Below, piece by piece: positions 24,811 to 33,114 of a stretch of DNA of 64,000 nt. The stretch is taken from assembly GCA_964577835.1 (NCBI GenBank), contig CAZOBN010000001.1:1-64000 (forward strand), given 5' to 3'. Under the pieces are notes generated by a model, which had not been told where the DNA came from, ran no database searches, and saw only the letters and a list, made by a program, of their open reading frames with translations. The stretch comes from CAVVYA01 sp964577835. Its GTDB lineage: Bacteria; Pseudomonadota; Alphaproteobacteria; SMXQ01. Each line of letters begins with the position of its first letter. Position 1 is the stretch's first letter. Both the position numbers and the translations under genes were made by a program.

Positions 24811-25581
24811 ATGAAGAAAAAGGAAAATTTGCCTCACCCCACGGTAAAATCCGGCGCCGCCGCCGGCGATTCCTGCGATTTGGCTCAAATCCGCGATTGG
24901 GTCTTCGACCTAGACAACACGCTCTACCCGGCGGACATCAACCTGTTCCCCCAGGTCGACCGCCGCATGGGCGAATTCATTGCCCGGCATTTCGGCATCG
25001 GTTCCGACGAGGCGCGGGTCATCCAGAAGCGGTATTTCCGCGCCTACGGCACGACGCTGCGCGGACTCATGCTGCATCATGGGCTCGAGCCGCACGCCTA
25101 TCTCGACTATGTGCACGACATCGACCTGAGCGTGGTGACTCCGAACGCCGCATTGGATGCCGCGCTCGAGCGCCTGAACGGGCGCAAGACCGTGTTCACC
25201 AACGGCTCCCTCAAGCATGCGGAAGCGGTTCTCGAGCGGCTCGGCATCGCGCGGCATTTCGCCGCGATCTTCGACGTGGCCGCGGCGGAATTCGTGCCCA
25301 AGCCGGACCCGGCCTGCTACCAGAAAATGCTGATGTCCCTGGTCATCGCGCCGGAGCGCGCCGCCCTGTTCGAGGACACGGTCGACAATCTGCCGCCCGC
25401 CGCCGCGCTCGGCATGACCACCGTTCTGGTGGTGCCGCCCACCGCGAAGATGGTTTCCCCCGACGCAGCACCCGCGCTCGGCCGGCAGGTGCCCGACGAG
25501 CAGATCCATTTCGTCACCGACGACCTGACGGGATGGCTGCAATCGGTCGTGCGGGAGCGCGCAACGGACGTGACGCGGTAG
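24811..25581 (+). CDS. HAD-family pyrimidine 5'-nucleotidase
   Basis: 256-residue haloacid dehalogenase-superfamily phosphatase. The nucleophile motif WVFDLDNTLYP (Asp33, Asp35), motif II VFTNGS, motif III Lys in FVPKPDP, and the acidic motif IV LFEDTVDN are present, in the pattern of the pyrimidine 5'-nucleotidase (TIGR01993-like) group often found beside dapD in alphaproteobacteria. The ATG at 24811 follows AAGG; the first 25 residues are poorly conserved in character, so the start could be later. The last codons run into an imperfect tandem duplication that continues past the stop. Confidence 0.9.
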   Translation: MKKKENLPHPTVKSGAAAGDSCDLAQIRDWVFDLDNTLYPADINLFPQVDRRMGEFIARHFGIGSDEARVIQKRYFRAYGTTLRGLMLHHGLEPHAYLDYVHDIDLSVVTPNAALDAALERLNGRKTVFTNGSLKHAEAVLERLGIARHFAAIFDVAAAEFVPKPDPACYQKMLMSLVIAPERAALFEDTVDNLPPAAALGMTTVLVVPPTAKMVSPDAAPALGRQVPDEQIHFVTDDLTGWLQSVVRERATDVTR

Positions 25582-25625
25582 CACGCGACGGACGTCGTGC
25601 GGGAACGCACGGCGGACGCCGCGAA
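25545..25625. repeat. Imperfect tandem repeat, 48-base period
   Basis: The segment beginning GTCGTGCGGGAGCGC near 25545 recurs 48 bases later as GTCGTGCGGGAACGC, each followed by a CGGACG-containing stretch. The first unit encodes the C-terminus of the HAD phosphatase; the second lies after its stop codon. Confidence 0.4.
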
Positions 25626-25718
25626 ATCCTGAGCGCGGCGGCCGGATCTGGCCCGCCCCTGGACCAGCGACAGCACGGTTGACAGGCCCGGAGGCCTCGC
25701 CCATCTTCGGGCGGCTTC

Positions 25719-25743
25719 GCGCGGCGCCTTGCGCCGCGCCTTT
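25719..25743 (+). terminator. Hairpin between HAD gene and dapD
   Basis: A perfect nine-base stem GCGCGGCGC / GCGCCGCGC around a CTT loop is followed by CTTTCCTTTC. It lies 29 bases before dapD. It could end the HAD transcript or act in the dapD leader; the T run is interrupted, so termination is not certain. Confidence 0.5.
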
Positions 25744-25771
25744 CCTTTCTAGACCCCGTAAGACAAGGCTC

Positions 25772-26629
25772 ATGGACAAAACATCACTGGAAAAGGCCAT
25801 CGAGGCCGCTTGGGACGCGCGTGACACCGTCAATCCGACCACCAAGGGCGAGGCCCGCGACGCCATCGAGGCGGCGCTCGACGCGCTCGATTCCGGCACC
25901 ATCCGCGTCGCCGAGAAAGTCGGCAGCGCCTGGCAGGTCCATCAGTGGGCCAAGAAGGCCGTGCTGCTGTCGTTCCGCCTCTATGACAACGTGTGCATGC
26001 CGGGCGGCCCGGCCGATCCGCTGCGCGGCCCCGCGCCGTGGTTCGACAAGGTGCCGTCGAAATTCGCCGGCTGGGACGACGCGCGCTTCCGCAAGGCCGG
26101 CTTCCGCGCCGTGCCGGGCAGCATCGTGCGCCGCTCGGCCTATATCGCGCCCGGCGCGGTGCTGCTGCCGTCGTTCGTCAACCTCGGCGCCTATGTGGAT
26201 TCGGGCACCATGGTCGACACCTGGGCGACGGTCGGCTCCTGCGCCCAGATCGGCAAGAACTGTCACCTGTCCGGCGGCATCGGCATCGGCGGCGTGCTCG
26301 AGCCGCTGCAGGCCGGCCCGGTGATCATCGAGGACAATTGCTTCATCGGCGCGCGCAGCGAAGTGGCCGAGGGCGTCGTGGTCGAGACCGGCTCGGTGCT
26401 CTCCATGGGCGTGTTCCTCGGCGCCTCGACCAAGATCGTCAACCGCGCCACCGGCGAAGTGCTGACCGGCCGCGTGCCGGCCTATTCCGTGGTCGTGCCG
26501 GGCACCATGCCGGGCAAGCCGCTGCCCGACGGCACGCCGGGCCCGTCGCTCTATTGCGCGGTGATCGTCAAGCAGGTCGACGAGCGCACCCGCTCGAAGA
26601 CCTCGATCAACGATCTGCTGCGCGACTGA
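25772..26629 (+). CDS. dapD: Tetrahydrodipicolinate N-succinyltransferase
   Basis: 285-residue enzyme that succinylates tetrahydrodipicolinate in the lysine and meso-diaminopimelate pathway. The left-handed beta-helix hexapeptide pattern is obvious (RRSAYIAPGAVLLPSFVN, DTWATVGSCAQIGKN, GGIGIGGVLEPLQA, NCFIGARSEVAEG). The N-terminal helical domain and the end RSKTSINDLLRD are typical. The ATG at 25772 (MDKTSLEK) is the family start; the open frame upstream runs through the hairpin. dapE follows five bases after its stop. Confidence 0.97.
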   Translation: MDKTSLEKAIEAAWDARDTVNPTTKGEARDAIEAALDALDSGTIRVAEKVGSAWQVHQWAKKAVLLSFRLYDNVCMPGGPADPLRGPAPWFDKVPSKFAGWDDARFRKAGFRAVPGSIVRRSAYIAPGAVLLPSFVNLGAYVDSGTMVDTWATVGSCAQIGKNCHLSGGIGIGGVLEPLQAGPVIIEDNCFIGARSEVAEGVVVETGSVLSMGVFLGASTKIVNRATGEVLTGRVPAYSVVVPGTMPGKPLPDGTPGPSLYCAVIVKQVDERTRSKTSINDLLRD

Positions 26630-26634
26630 CCGCC

Positions 26635-27840
26635 ATGAACACCGGGCCCCAGACCGATCCGCGCGACCTTGCCCAGCCGCTGGCGCTGGCGCAGGCGCTG
26701 ATCCGCTGCGCCTCGGTGACACCCAAGGACGAGGGCGCGCTCGACGTGCTGCAGCGCGCCCTCGAATCCCTGGGTTTCGTATGCCATCGCCTGCCGTTCT
26801 CGCAGGCCGGCACGGCGGATGTCGACAATCTCTATGCCCGGCTCGGCAACGACGGCCCCAACTTCTGCTTCGGCGGCCACACCGACGTGGTGCCGACCGG
26901 CGATCTCAAGGGCTGGACGGTCGATCCGTTCGCCGGCGACGTGATCGACGGCTTCCTCTATGGCCGCGGCGCCGCCGACATGAAGGGCGCCATCGCCGCC
27001 TTCGTCGCCGCTACCGTGCGCTTCAAGGATAAACACGGCGGCAGGATCCCCGGCTCGATCAGCCTGCTGATCACCGGCGACGAGGAGGCCTATGCCATCA
27101 ACGGCACGGTCAAGGTGCTCGACTGGCTGAAAGCGCGCGGCGAGACGCTCGACGCTTGCATCGTCGGCGAGCCGACCAATCCGACGAAGCTCGGCGAGAT
27201 GATGAAGGTCGGCCGGCGCGGCAGCCTGGTCGGCTATCTCACCGTGTTCGGCACGCAAGGCCACACCGCCTATCCGCACCTCGCCGACAATCCGGTGCCA
27301 CGCATGCTCAAGATGCTGAGCGCGATCACCGATCACAAGCTGGACGACGGCACCGAGCATTTCCAGCCCTCGACACTCGAGATCAGCACCGTCGATGTCG
27401 GCAATCCGGCGTCGAACGTGATACCGGCGCAGGTCTCGGCAACCTTCAACATCCGCTTCAGCGACAAGCATTCGTCGGCGAGCCTGATCAAATGGCTCGA
27501 GGAAACCTTCGCCCGCATTCACCGCGACGCCGGCGGCAAGGGCTCTTACGAATTCAAGACCCATATCACCGGCGAATCCTTCCTCTGCCCGCCGGGCGAA
27601 TGGACCGAGCTCGTTGCCGGCGCCATCGAGCAGGCCACCGGGCGCGCGCCCGACCGTTCGACCACCGGCGGCACGTCCGACGCGCGTTTCATCTTCCGCC
27701 ATTGTCCCGTGGTGGAATTCGGCCTGATCGGCCAGACCATGCACAAGGCCGACGAGCGCACCGCGGTCGCCGACATGGCGAAGCTCGCCGACATCTATCT
27801 CGCCTGCCTCGAGCGTTTCTTCGCCAGCCGCAAAGGCTAG
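26635..27840 (+). CDS. dapE: Succinyl-diaminopimelate desuccinylase
   Basis: 401-residue M20-family zinc peptidase that removes succinate from succinyl-diaminopimelate. Metal ligands and catalytic residues appear in FGGHTDVVPTGD (His82, Asp84), GRGAADMKG, LLITGDEEAYAING (catalytic Glu-Glu), VGEPTN, and the C-terminal STTGGTSDARF and GLIGQTMHKADE. It lies directly behind dapD; a predicted membrane-protein gene starts five bases after its stop. Confidence 0.97.
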   Translation: MNTGPQTDPRDLAQPLALAQALIRCASVTPKDEGALDVLQRALESLGFVCHRLPFSQAGTADVDNLYARLGNDGPNFCFGGHTDVVPTGDLKGWTVDPFAGDVIDGFLYGRGAADMKGAIAAFVAATVRFKDKHGGRIPGSISLLITGDEEAYAINGTVKVLDWLKARGETLDACIVGEPTNPTKLGEMMKVGRRGSLVGYLTVFGTQGHTAYPHLADNPVPRMLKMLSAITDHKLDDGTEHFQPSTLEISTVDVGNPASNVIPAQVSATFNIRFSDKHSSASLIKWLEETFARIHRDAGGKGSYEFKTHITGESFLCPPGEWTELVAGAIEQATGRAPDRSTTGGTSDARFIFRHCPVVEFGLIGQTMHKADERTAVADMAKLADIYLACLERFFASRKG

Positions 27841-27845
27841 CCGCG

Positions 27846-28418
27846 ATGGTTTCCGTTCAGGAAGCGGCCGCCGCCCTCCACGGCGCTTGGCGTCTGGCGC
27901 GGCTCGATCCGCGGGGGCTGTCCTCCTTCAACGCGAGCGAAGAGGGATTCTGGCGCTCGTTCTTCGCCGCGGTGCTCTGCGCCCCGGCTTATATCCTCAT
28001 CGCCGCCATCGACTTGGCACAATATCCCGTGGCGACGAGCGACGCGCGATTCGCCGCGGTCCATTTGATCGGCTACGTCATCCGCTGGACGGCCTTTCCC
28101 CTGGCGATGGCGTCGGTCACGCGCGCGCTCGGCCGCGAGACGAACTACACCCGCTATATCGTCGCGCGAAACTGGTCGAATGTGCTCGGCATGATGGTGT
28201 TTCTTCCGGCCATCGCTCTCGCGGCGATCGGCTCGTCCTCCATGGCCATTTTGCCCCTGCTGGCGATGATCCTCGTTCTCGCCTACCAATGGTACGTCGC
28301 GCGCATCGCGCTCGCGATCACGGGGCTGCAGGCCGCCGCCGTGGTCGGCCTCGATCTGCTCATCGACATTCTGACGGTCAGCGCGACCCAGGCTCTCCTG
28401 CCGAGGACAGGGGGCTAG
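27846..28418 (+). CDS. Integral membrane protein, unknown function
   Basis: 190-residue protein with about four or five hydrophobic helices (FFAAVLCAPAYILIAAIDL, HLIGYVIRWTAFPLAMASV, VLGMMVFLPAIALAAIG, ILPLLAMILVLAYQWYV, and a last helix VVGLDLLIDILTV). The charge pattern and size recall small Yip1-like or uncharacterised alphaproteobacterial membrane proteins, but no family can be named. It begins five bases after dapE, and its stop codon lies at the edge of a repeat element starting at 28417. Confidence 0.7.
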   Translation: MVSVQEAAAALHGAWRLARLDPRGLSSFNASEEGFWRSFFAAVLCAPAYILIAAIDLAQYPVATSDARFAAVHLIGYVIRWTAFPLAMASVTRALGRETNYTRYIVARNWSNVLGMMVFLPAIALAAIGSSSMAILPLLAMILVLAYQWYVARIALAITGLQAAAVVGLDLLIDILTVSATQALLPRTGG

Positions 28419-28517
28419 AGCATGATCCGTTTCAGTGGAATCGGATCATGCTCTCGAGTCTTGATTTAATCGTGTTTTCTACGCCGAACCGGTTTCCACT
28501 TCGGCGGAAAACGCTCT
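28417..28517. repeat. Alphaproteobacterial palindromic repeat (AGAGCATGATCCG type)
   Basis: AGAGCATGATCCG and CGGATCATGCTCT (28417-28429 and 28442-28454) form a perfect 13-base palindrome with a short spacer. It is followed by a second module that reads on the minus strand AGAGCGTTTTCCGCCGAAG, then AACCGGTTCGG-like sequence. The element begins AGAGC and ends GCTCT. Such modules are abundant intergenic repeats in this class. Its first bases coincide with the stop codon of the upstream membrane-protein gene. Confidence 0.75.
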
Positions 28518-28518
28518 G

Positions 28519-28669
28519 GCAGGCTGTTGAAAAAGTCGGAGCGCGCATGGCGATGGGCAATAATAGACTCAGCCGAGAGGCGATTTTGAATCGATCATGC
28601 GTTATGCGTATTGTTAAAGAATCGATGTTGCTCGTGGGCACGCTCCAAAATCCTTTTTCAACAACCTGC
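28519..28669. mobile_element. MITE-like element with terminal inverted repeats
   Basis: 151 bases bounded by GCAGGCTGTTGAAAAAG at the left and, inverted, GCAGGTTGTTGAAAAAG at the right (one mismatch in 17). The interior has no full transposase, only a short frame, and is lower in GC than its surroundings. The ends resemble terminal repeats of insertion sequences carrying TGTTGAAAAA, so it may be a non-autonomous derivative. No clear target duplication is visible. The right end supplies the last base of the TAG stop of the convergent gene at 28669. Confidence 0.6.
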
Positions 28670-29121
28670 TAGCCGAAGGCGGCGATGACGCCGGCGCGCA
28701 CCTCGGCCGGCATGCGGTAGAGGAATTCGCCCTGAGCGGCGAGCCACTGCCGCTCGATGAAGCGGTCCTTGCGGCCCGGCAGCAGGCGATCGAGGGTCTT
28801 GCCGATGCCGCTGAACACGCCGGCCAGTTTCTGGCTGCTGGTCAGGCCGAGCAGGGTCTTGAGCTCCGCCGAAACGATGCCTGCCTCGCCCGCCTGGGCA
28901 ACCTCCCACAGCAGATTGGCGGCCAGGCTTTCCGGCCCGTAGCAGTGGCACACGGCGCCGATGTCGGCCGCCGACAGGCCCTCGCCGTCGGCACGGGCCG
29001 GGTCACGCGCGGCCGTAAGATCCACCACCAGCCGGCCATCGGCCAAGGCTTGGCGAAACTCGGCCAAGCTCAGGGTGATGCCGAGCTTGACCAGTTTATC
29101 CGTCGAGAGGGTGATCTCCAT
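28669..29121 (-). CDS. Small protein with putative winged-helix C-terminus
   Basis: 150-residue protein, not recognised. The N-terminal part (ITLSTDKLVKLGITLSLAEF) is followed by a helix-rich C-terminus (AELKTLLGLTSSQKLAGVF and FIERQWLAAQGEFLYRMP) whose pattern resembles a winged helix, which would suggest DNA or RNA binding. The ribosome binding site is weak. The predicted promoter would start transcription at or next to the ATG, so the message may be leaderless. The stop codon TAG ends exactly at the first base of the MITE-like element, so the original C-terminus may have been different. Confidence 0.6.
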   Translation of the reverse strand: MEITLSTDKLVKLGITLSLAEFRQALADGRLVVDLTAARDPARADGEGLSAADIGAVCHCYGPESLAANLLWEVAQAGEAGIVSAELKTLLGLTSSQKLAGVFSGIGKTLDRLLPGRKDRFIERQWLAAQGEFLYRMPAEVRAGVIAAFG

Positions 29122-29127
29122 CTCGTC

Positions 29128-29155
29128 ATATTACAATGTATATACACTATGTAAA
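29128..29155 (-). promoter_or_regulatory. Promoter with embedded operator
   Basis: On the minus strand TTTACA (29150-29155) and TAATAT (29128-29133) are 16 bases apart in an AT-rich gap. The palindrome TGTATATACA, inside the 13-base unit AGTGTATATACAT (29136-29148), fills the spacer, where a bound repressor would block RNA polymerase. The expected transcription start is at about 29121, the first base of the downstream ATG. Confidence 0.55.
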
Positions 29156-29187
29156 GTCTGGAAAACTCAAATAAATGGCAAAATAAA

Positions 29188-29200
29188 ATGTATGCACACT
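29188..29200 (-). promoter_or_regulatory. Second copy of the operator-like unit
   Basis: AGTGTGCATACAT on the minus strand differs at two of 13 positions from the unit at 29136-29148 and keeps TGT-N4-ACA. The two lie 52 bases apart, close to five helical turns, so they would face the same side of the DNA. Confidence 0.45.
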
Positions 29201-29201
29201 G

Positions 29202-29939
29202 CTAATACTCAACTCGCATCAGATAGAGCCCGTCCGGTGGCGCGGTCGGGCCGCTCTTGGTGCGGTCCATCGCGGCCAGGGCTGCCACCACGTCGCCGGC
29301 CGTCCACTTGCCCTCGCCGACGAGCTTCAGAGTGCCGGTGATGATGCGCACCTGGTTGTGCAGGAAGGAGCGGGCCCGCACCGCGATCGAAATGCCGTCG
29401 CCGTGACGCTTCACCGAGATGGCGTCCAACGTCTTCACCGGGCTGTCGGCCTGGCACTCGGCGCTGCGGAAGCTGGTGAAATCGTGGTGGCCGACGAGAT
29501 GCTGGGCCGCGGCATGCATCGCTTCCGCGTCGAGCACCGGCGCGACATGCCAGGCACGGCCGCGGTCGAGCGCCAGCGGCCCCCGTCGGTTGACGATGCG
29601 GTAGATATAGGCGCGACCCTTGGCGGAGAAGCGGGCATGGAATTCCGCCGGCGCCACCGCGGCGGCCAGCACGGCGATCGGCTGCGGCTTGAGATGGAAG
29701 TTGATGGCGTCGCGCACCGTATCCGCGTCGGTCTCCTTGGCGAGATCGAAATGGGCGACCTGGCCCAGGGCGTGAACGCCGGCATCGGTGCGGCCGGCGC
29801 CGTGCACCGTGACGCGCTCCTGGGCGAACTTGTCGATGGCCTCTTCGAGGGCCTGCTGCACCGAGGGTCCATTGCCCTGGCGCTGCCAGCCGCAGAACGG
29901 CCCGCCGTCATATTCGATGGTGAGCCTGTAGCGGGTCAT
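29202..29939 (-). CDS. truA: tRNA pseudouridine(38-40) synthase
   Basis: 245-residue enzyme that makes pseudouridine at positions 38-40 of the anticodon arm of many tRNAs. Visible motifs are YDGGPFCGWQRQ, GAGRTDAGVHALGQVAHF with the catalytic Asp in RTDAGV, RAYIYRI, DFTSFRSAECQ and FLHNQVRIITGTL. The ATG overlaps the fmt stop as ATGA. It is the last gene of def-fmt-truA, on the minus strand. Confidence 0.97.
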   Translation of the reverse strand: MTRYRLTIEYDGGPFCGWQRQGNGPSVQQALEEAIDKFAQERVTVHGAGRTDAGVHALGQVAHFDLAKETDADTVRDAINFHLKPQPIAVLAAAVAPAEFHARFSAKGRAYIYRIVNRRGPLALDRGRAWHVAPVLDAEAMHAAAQHLVGHHDFTSFRSAECQADSPVKTLDAISVKRHGDGISIAVRARSFLHNQVRIITGTLKLVGEGKWTAGDVVAALAAMDRTKSGPTAPPDGLYLMRVEY

Positions 29940-30889
29940 GCGGACGCCTCGCCTGCCGGCGAGGCGAGCAGCGTTCCCGGCGGCAGCGGGAATCCGCGCA
30001 GGAAGGCCTCCGCATCCATCGCCGCGCGGCCCTCGCGCTGCACGCGGCGCAGCCGCAGGGCCCCTTCTCCGCAGGCGATCAGCAGCTTGTCGTCGAGCAC
30101 CGTGCCCGGCACCTTGCGCGTGTCCGGCAGGCTCGCCTCCGCGGCGAGCACCTTGAAGCGCGTGCCGCCATGCTCGAAGAAAGCCCCGGGCCACGGCGTC
30201 ATGGCGCGCACTTGGCGCTCGACAACGGCGGCGGGCCTGCGCCAATCGATCACGCCGTCCTCGCGCGTCAGCTTCTTTGCGTAGGTCGCGCCCTCGACGG
30301 GCTGGGGTTTCGGTTCGAGCCGCCCGGCGGCGAGCCCGTCGAGGGCGCTGACGATCAGCCTGGCGCCCAGAGCGGCGAGCGCGTCGTGCAAGGATTCGGC
30401 GGTGGTGGCCGCGGTGATCGGGACGCTCTGCCGCAGCAGCATGGCGCCGGTATCGAGCCCCTCGTCCATCCGCATGATGGTGACACCGCTTTCCGTATCG
30501 CCGGCCATGATGGCGCGCTGGATCGGCGCCGCGCCGCGCCAGCGCGGCAGCAAGGAAGCATGGATATTGAGGCAGCCGAGCTCGGGCGCTTCGAGAATCG
30601 GTTTGGGCAGGATCAGCCCATAGGCCGCGACCACGGCGGCATCGAGGCCGAGATCGGCGAAGGCCGTCTGCTCGGCGGCGGATTTGAGCGAGGCCGGATG
30701 GCGCACGTCGATGCCGTGCCGCTCGGCGGCCTCGTGCACCTCGGAGCGGCGCTCGGCCTGGCCGCGGCCGGCCGGGCGCGGCGGCTGGGTATAGACCGCG
30801 GCCACGTCATGCCCCGCCGCGATCAGCGCTTCGAGCGCCGGCACGGCGAAGCCCGGCGTTCCCATGAACGCCAAGCGCAGCTTGCTCAT
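29936..30889 (-). CDS. fmt: Methionyl-tRNA formyltransferase
   Basis: 317-residue enzyme that formylates initiator Met-tRNA using 10-formyltetrahydrofolate. The catalytic Asn-His-Asp set lies in CLNIHASLLPRWRGAAPIQ and DTGAML; MGTPGFAVPALEAL at the N-terminus and the C-terminal tRNA-binding beta barrel (RAMTPWPGAFFEHGG) are intact. It follows def by 13 bases and is coupled to truA downstream. Confidence 0.97.
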   Translation of the reverse strand: MSKLRLAFMGTPGFAVPALEALIAAGHDVAAVYTQPPRPAGRGQAERRSEVHEAAERHGIDVRHPASLKSAAEQTAFADLGLDAAVVAAYGLILPKPILEAPELGCLNIHASLLPRWRGAAPIQRAIMAGDTESGVTIMRMDEGLDTGAMLLRQSVPITAATTAESLHDALAALGARLIVSALDGLAAGRLEPKPQPVEGATYAKKLTREDGVIDWRRPAAVVERQVRAMTPWPGAFFEHGGTRFKVLAAEASLPDTRKVPGTVLDDKLLIACGEGALRLRRVQREGRAAMDAEAFLRGFPLPPGTLLASPAGEASA

Positions 30890-30902
30890 GGCATCGAGGC
30901 TT

Positions 30903-31451
30903 TCAGCGCTGCATGCGCGCGCGGCGCGCCGGCACGGGCTCGGGCTCGGCCTTTTTCGCCTTGGCGAGCTTGCGCAGGATCATGCCGCGCTTGAGCGAGC
31001 TGATCTTGTCGATGAACAGCACGCCTTCGAGATGGTCCATCTCGTGCTGGATGCAGGTGGCGAGCAAGCCTTCCGCCGCGAGCTCGCGGATTTCGTTCTC
31101 ATGGTCGATATAGCGCACGCGGATCTTGGCCGGACGCTTGACCTCGGCATATTGCTCGGGAACCGACAAGCAGCCTTCCTCCCAGGTCACGGTTTCGTCC
31201 GATTTCCAGACGATCTCCGGATTGGCCATCCTGAGCGGCGCGGGAGTCTCGTCCTTGCCGGCCACATCGAGCACGATGACGCGCTTGGCGACGCCGACCT
31301 GGGGCGCCGCGAGGCCGATGCCGGGCGCCAGATACATGGTCTCCAGCATATCGTCCATCAGCTTGCGCACGGCCGCGTCGACCTTGGCGACGGGCTTCGC
31401 CTTGACCTTGAGCCGGGGATCGGGCGCGGTGATGACGGTCAAAAGGGCCAT
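30903..31451 (-). CDS. def: Peptide deformylase
   Basis: 182-residue metalloenzyme that removes the formyl group from nascent proteins. All three motifs are present: GIGLAAPQVG, EEGCLSVP (metal-binding Cys) and QHEMDHLEG (two metal His and the catalytic Glu). The tail after residue 160 is rich in Lys, Pro and Arg. The ATG at 31451 gives the usual start MALLTVITAPDPRLK; a GTG four codons upstream has no better ribosome binding site. First gene of def-fmt-truA. Confidence 0.95.
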   Translation of the reverse strand: MALLTVITAPDPRLKVKAKPVAKVDAAVRKLMDDMLETMYLAPGIGLAAPQVGVAKRVIVLDVAGKDETPAPLRMANPEIVWKSDETVTWEEGCLSVPEQYAEVKRPAKIRVRYIDHENEIRELAAEGLLATCIQHEMDHLEGVLFIDKISSLKRGMILRKLAKAKKAEPEPVPARRARMQR

Positions 31452-31603
31452 GGGTCGGGTCACGTAACTGATAGTTTCGTCGCCGCCTTTAGGTAGGCCC
31501 CGCGCCGGCCCGCGTCAAGCCGGGCCATCTAGGGGTTGGGGGCGCTCCCGGGCATCGCACCATTCCTGCTGCCGTGATAGGCTCGGCACCAATGGAGGTG
31601 GGC

Positions 31604-33079
31604 ATGACCTTTGTCGAAACGATCCTTCTGGTCGGGATGGTGTTCTGGGGCGGTGTCGCGGCTTTCGCGATCTCCCGCGCCATGAGCCTGCGCGCCGAGC
31701 GCGATCACATCCGCACCGATCTCGCCGCCGCGACGGCGCGCGCGCAACAAGACCAGGACTTCGCCAGCCAGCGGCTGCGCAGTCAGACCGAAGCGGAGAC
31801 CCGCCTGACCACGGTGCTGGAAACGCTCGCGACGGTCACCCGCGAGCGCGATGCCGCGTTTTCCGAGCGCAACGAAGCGATCCGCGCGCGGCAGGATGCC
31901 GAAAAGGCCATCGCACTGGCGGAACAGGCGCGCGCGGAGATGGAAAAACGCGTGGCTGACTGGGAAACCCTCAAGACGCAACACCTCGAAGCCGCCAAGG
32001 CTGCCATGCTCGACACCAGCCAAAAGATGTCGTCCAAGCTGCTCGAGGATCACAAGCGCGAGGCCGAGGCGCAGAAAAAGGAAAGCGCCGAACAGGTCAA
32101 GAAGACCGCCGAGGAGATGCAGAAGAACCTCGGGCAACTCGCCGAATCGGTGACGTCATTGCGCACCCAGGTGCAGCAGACCGCCGGGCAGACCGAGCAG
32201 ATCGTGCGCGCCTTGTCCAATCCCGCCGGCGCCGGCCACTATGCCGAGATCGGCCTGGAAAACATGCTGCGCGAATTCGGCCTCGAGTCGGGCCGCGACT
32301 TCATCATGCAGCACACCATCGACGGCCAGGAGGATGGCTCGCGCCTGCGGCCAGACGCGGTCGTGTTCCTGCCCGGCAACACGGTTCTGACGATCGACAG
32401 CAAAGCCTCCAAATTCTTGCTCGAAGCCGCCGATGCGGAAGGCACCGAGCGCGAACAAGCGGCCTACGCCGATCTGGCGCGGACCATGAACCTGCATCTC
32501 AAGGCGCTGTCCGGCAAAGACTATGCCGGTGCCATCCAGGCGACCTATCGCAAGGCCGGCCGCGGCGACCGCATCGCGCGCGCCATCAACATCATGTATC
32601 TGCCCACCGAAGCCGGCATCGAGCGGCTCTGCCGGGCGGACAGCGGGTTTCAAAAAAAGGCCGTGGCCGAAAACATCGTGGTCGCCGGTCCGACCGGTCT
32701 GATGTCCTACGTCGGATTCGCGCGCATCGAAATCGACCTCGGCCGCCAGGCGGAAAACCAGGAGAAGATCGTGCTCGCCGCGCGGCAATTGATCGAGGCG
32801 GTCACCACGGTCGTCGGCTATGTCGCCGGCGTCGGCAAGGGCATCAAGGCCGCGGCCGACAGCCACGCCAAGCTGGTCGGCTCGGTCAATTCGCGCCTGC
32901 TGCCGCGCCAGCGCACGCTCGCCAATCTCGGCGTCCGCCAGGCCAAGCAGAAGGATCTGCCCGGCAACCTGCCCCTCATCCAGGTCTTCAACCAGGAAGA
33001 CCCGGATCTAATCGAGGGCGAATCCGAGGAAGTCGCCGCACTCGCAGAATCGACGAAGCTGACAATCGTGCGCGACTAA
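31604..33079 (+). CDS. rmuC: DNA recombination protein RmuC
   Basis: 491-residue protein of the RmuC family, which limits rearrangements at inverted repeats and carries a restriction-endonuclease-like core. An N-terminal membrane helix (TILLVGMVFWGGVAAFAI) is followed by a long coiled coil (about 30-200). The nuclease-like core includes YAEIGLENMLREFGLESG, RLRPDAVVFLPG, TIDSKASKFLLE and IMYLPTEAG. The ATG at 31604 has GGAGGTGGGC just upstream. It is divergent from def and followed by an unrelated inserted gene. Confidence 0.93.
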   Translation: MTFVETILLVGMVFWGGVAAFAISRAMSLRAERDHIRTDLAAATARAQQDQDFASQRLRSQTEAETRLTTVLETLATVTRERDAAFSERNEAIRARQDAEKAIALAEQARAEMEKRVADWETLKTQHLEAAKAAMLDTSQKMSSKLLEDHKREAEAQKKESAEQVKKTAEEMQKNLGQLAESVTSLRTQVQQTAGQTEQIVRALSNPAGAGHYAEIGLENMLREFGLESGRDFIMQHTIDGQEDGSRLRPDAVVFLPGNTVLTIDSKASKFLLEAADAEGTEREQAAYADLARTMNLHLKALSGKDYAGAIQATYRKAGRGDRIARAINIMYLPTEAGIERLCRADSGFQKKAVAENIVVAGPTGLMSYVGFARIEIDLGRQAENQEKIVLAARQLIEAVTTVVGYVAGVGKGIKAAADSHAKLVGSVNSRLLPRQRTLANLGVRQAKQKDLPGNLPLIQVFNQEDPDLIEGESEEVAALAESTKLTIVRD

Positions 33080-33114
33080 TTCACGGGTCCTTGTGAGCGG
33101 TCGGTCAGGGCACG

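Noticed and set aside
28501..28672. Small protein encoded inside the MITE-like element
   Set aside because: The frame ending at 28672 starts upstream in repeat sequence, has no ribosome binding site and no recognisable transposase motif.
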